The position numbers were made by a program, and so were the translations under genes. The notes under the pieces are model-generated. The model ran no database searches. It had not been told where the DNA came from and saw only the letters and a program-made list of their open reading frames with translations. A stretch of DNA of 17,316 bases from Flammeovirgaceae bacterium (GTDB lineage: Bacteria; Bacteroidota; Bacteroidia; Cytophagales; Cyclobacteriaceae): contig JADJRT010000026.1 of the NCBI GenBank assembly GCA_016712035.1, positions 1 to 17,316 of the forward strand, written 5' to 3'. Numbering within the stretch: the stretch's first letter is position 1; every line of letters starts with the position of its first letter. Positions 16,729 through 17,316 of this stretch are shown piece after piece.

Positions 16729-17314
16729 ATTTGATAGTAACCCGCTAATTTTGAATCAGATTTTACGTCACAGGGTTGTTCAACAATTACCTCCTGCAAT
16801 CTGCAAATTTCACAATATTCATCATACCATAATGTTGTTCAATTTTGCCATGAGCTTGGCGAACATTACCGGTTGACAAAAACTGATATGGAAAAGCTTC
16901 TGCTGGCAGCCTGGTTCCACGACACAGGATATTGTTTGAATATTGACGATCATGAAAATGAAGGTAACCATCGTATCCACATTTCTTGATTCGCAAAACG
17001 TGACTCAAAATTACATGCCCTCAGTTGAAAAATTGATTCTCGCCACAAAAAGGTTGGGAGAACCTGTAACGCTTGCGGAACAGATTATACGCGATGCTGA
17101 CACTCAGCATCTTGGGGCAGAAGATTATTTCAAATGGTGTACGCTCCTCAAGGAAGAGTTTGAACTCAAAAATCGCCAGGAATTTTCTGATAAAGAATGG
17201 AACCATATGAATATTGTTTTTTTTAATTCTCATCACTATTTCACAGACTATGCACAAAGAATGTGGGGAAGACAAAAATTAGAAAATCTCAACCAACTTA
17301 AAGGAGGAAAGTGA
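16715..17314 (+). CDS. HD-domain metal-dependent phosphohydrolase-like protein, frameshifted
   Basis: About 200 residues. The N-terminal part MPIFEFDSNPLILNQILRHR, VVQQLPPAICKFHNIHHT has the first His of the HD site (HNIHHT). After a frame change come VVQFCHELGEHYRLTKTDME, KLLLAAWFHDTGY with the His-Asp pair, and DDHENEG. The next frame gives TFLDSQNVTQNYMPSVEKLI, LATKRLGEPVTLAEQIIRDA and DTQHLGAEDYFKWCTLLKEE, where IIRDADTQHLG supplies the last Asp. Together this is the H...HD...D metal-binding set of the HD superfamily, which acts on phosphate esters or nucleotides. The substrate is unknown. The start ATG overlaps the preceding DUF5519 gene by 14 bp, so the two are translated from one message. 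The stop is at 17312-17314, 2 bp from the window end. Confidence 0.8.
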
Positions 17315-17316
17315 TT

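Noticed and set aside
1..17316. CRISPR arrays, tRNA or rRNA genes
   Set aside because: I saw no regularly spaced direct repeats, no tRNA cloverleaf with a recognisable T-loop, and no rRNA segments on either strand. A covariance-model scan would be needed to exclude small RNAs.

Overview
The window looks like a chromosomal segment of a Bacteroidota bacterium, probably of the Cytophagia or a related class. The evidence is the moderate to low G+C, a TetR-TolC-adaptor-RND operon in the order common in that phylum, AT-rich spacers, promoters of the TTG-N20-TAnnTTTG type, and an IS1595-family element of the kind common there. Nothing in the sequence fixes the genus.

Layout. (1) 1-4138, all on the minus strand: a run of small stress and detoxification-type genes. 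In transcription order they are an ArsR-like regulator, a SnoaL-like protein, a small membrane protein, a DoxX-like protein, an NAD(P)H-binding protein, a YgiD-type extradiol dioxygenase, a DUF5519 protein and a PaaI-like hotdog thioesterase cut by the window edge. (2) 4291-6714: an IS1595-family insertion sequence with recognisable 25-bp inverted ends. Its transposase gene is split by a 1429-bp insert (4914-6342). (3) 6818-7825: an intact LLM-class flavin oxidoreductase, followed by an IS66 TnpA remnant. (4) 8108-14376, minus strand: an efflux operon TetR-TolC-adaptor-RND. (5) 14437-15531, minus strand: a universal stress protein and a fatty-acid-hydroxylase-like membrane enzyme. (6) 15540-17314, plus strand, divergent from (5): a TetR regulator, a second DUF5519 protein and an HD-domain hydrolase. 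A Bacteroidota-type promoter and a perfect palindrome lie between the two divergent units.

The most interesting feature is the insert inside the IS. It has the anatomy of a single integron gene cassette: one plus-strand lipoprotein gene followed by an attC-like imperfect palindrome. It sits at a G|TT crossover in the middle of the transposase gene. Removing it in silico restores the transposase reading frame, and it also recreates a full attC with perfectly complementary GCACATAAC / GTTATGTGC ends. No integrase, attI or second cassette is in the window, so this looks like a lone cassette delivered to a non-integron site.

Nearly every long gene is broken by single-base frame shifts, most often one base missing from a homopolymer run. 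Conserved protein sequence continues in the next frame across each break. Uncorrected sequencing indels are therefore the likeliest cause for housekeeping-type genes, and gene boundaries below are given for the reconstructed genes. Two in-frame stops (in the SnoaL and first DUF5519 genes) are not explained by indels.
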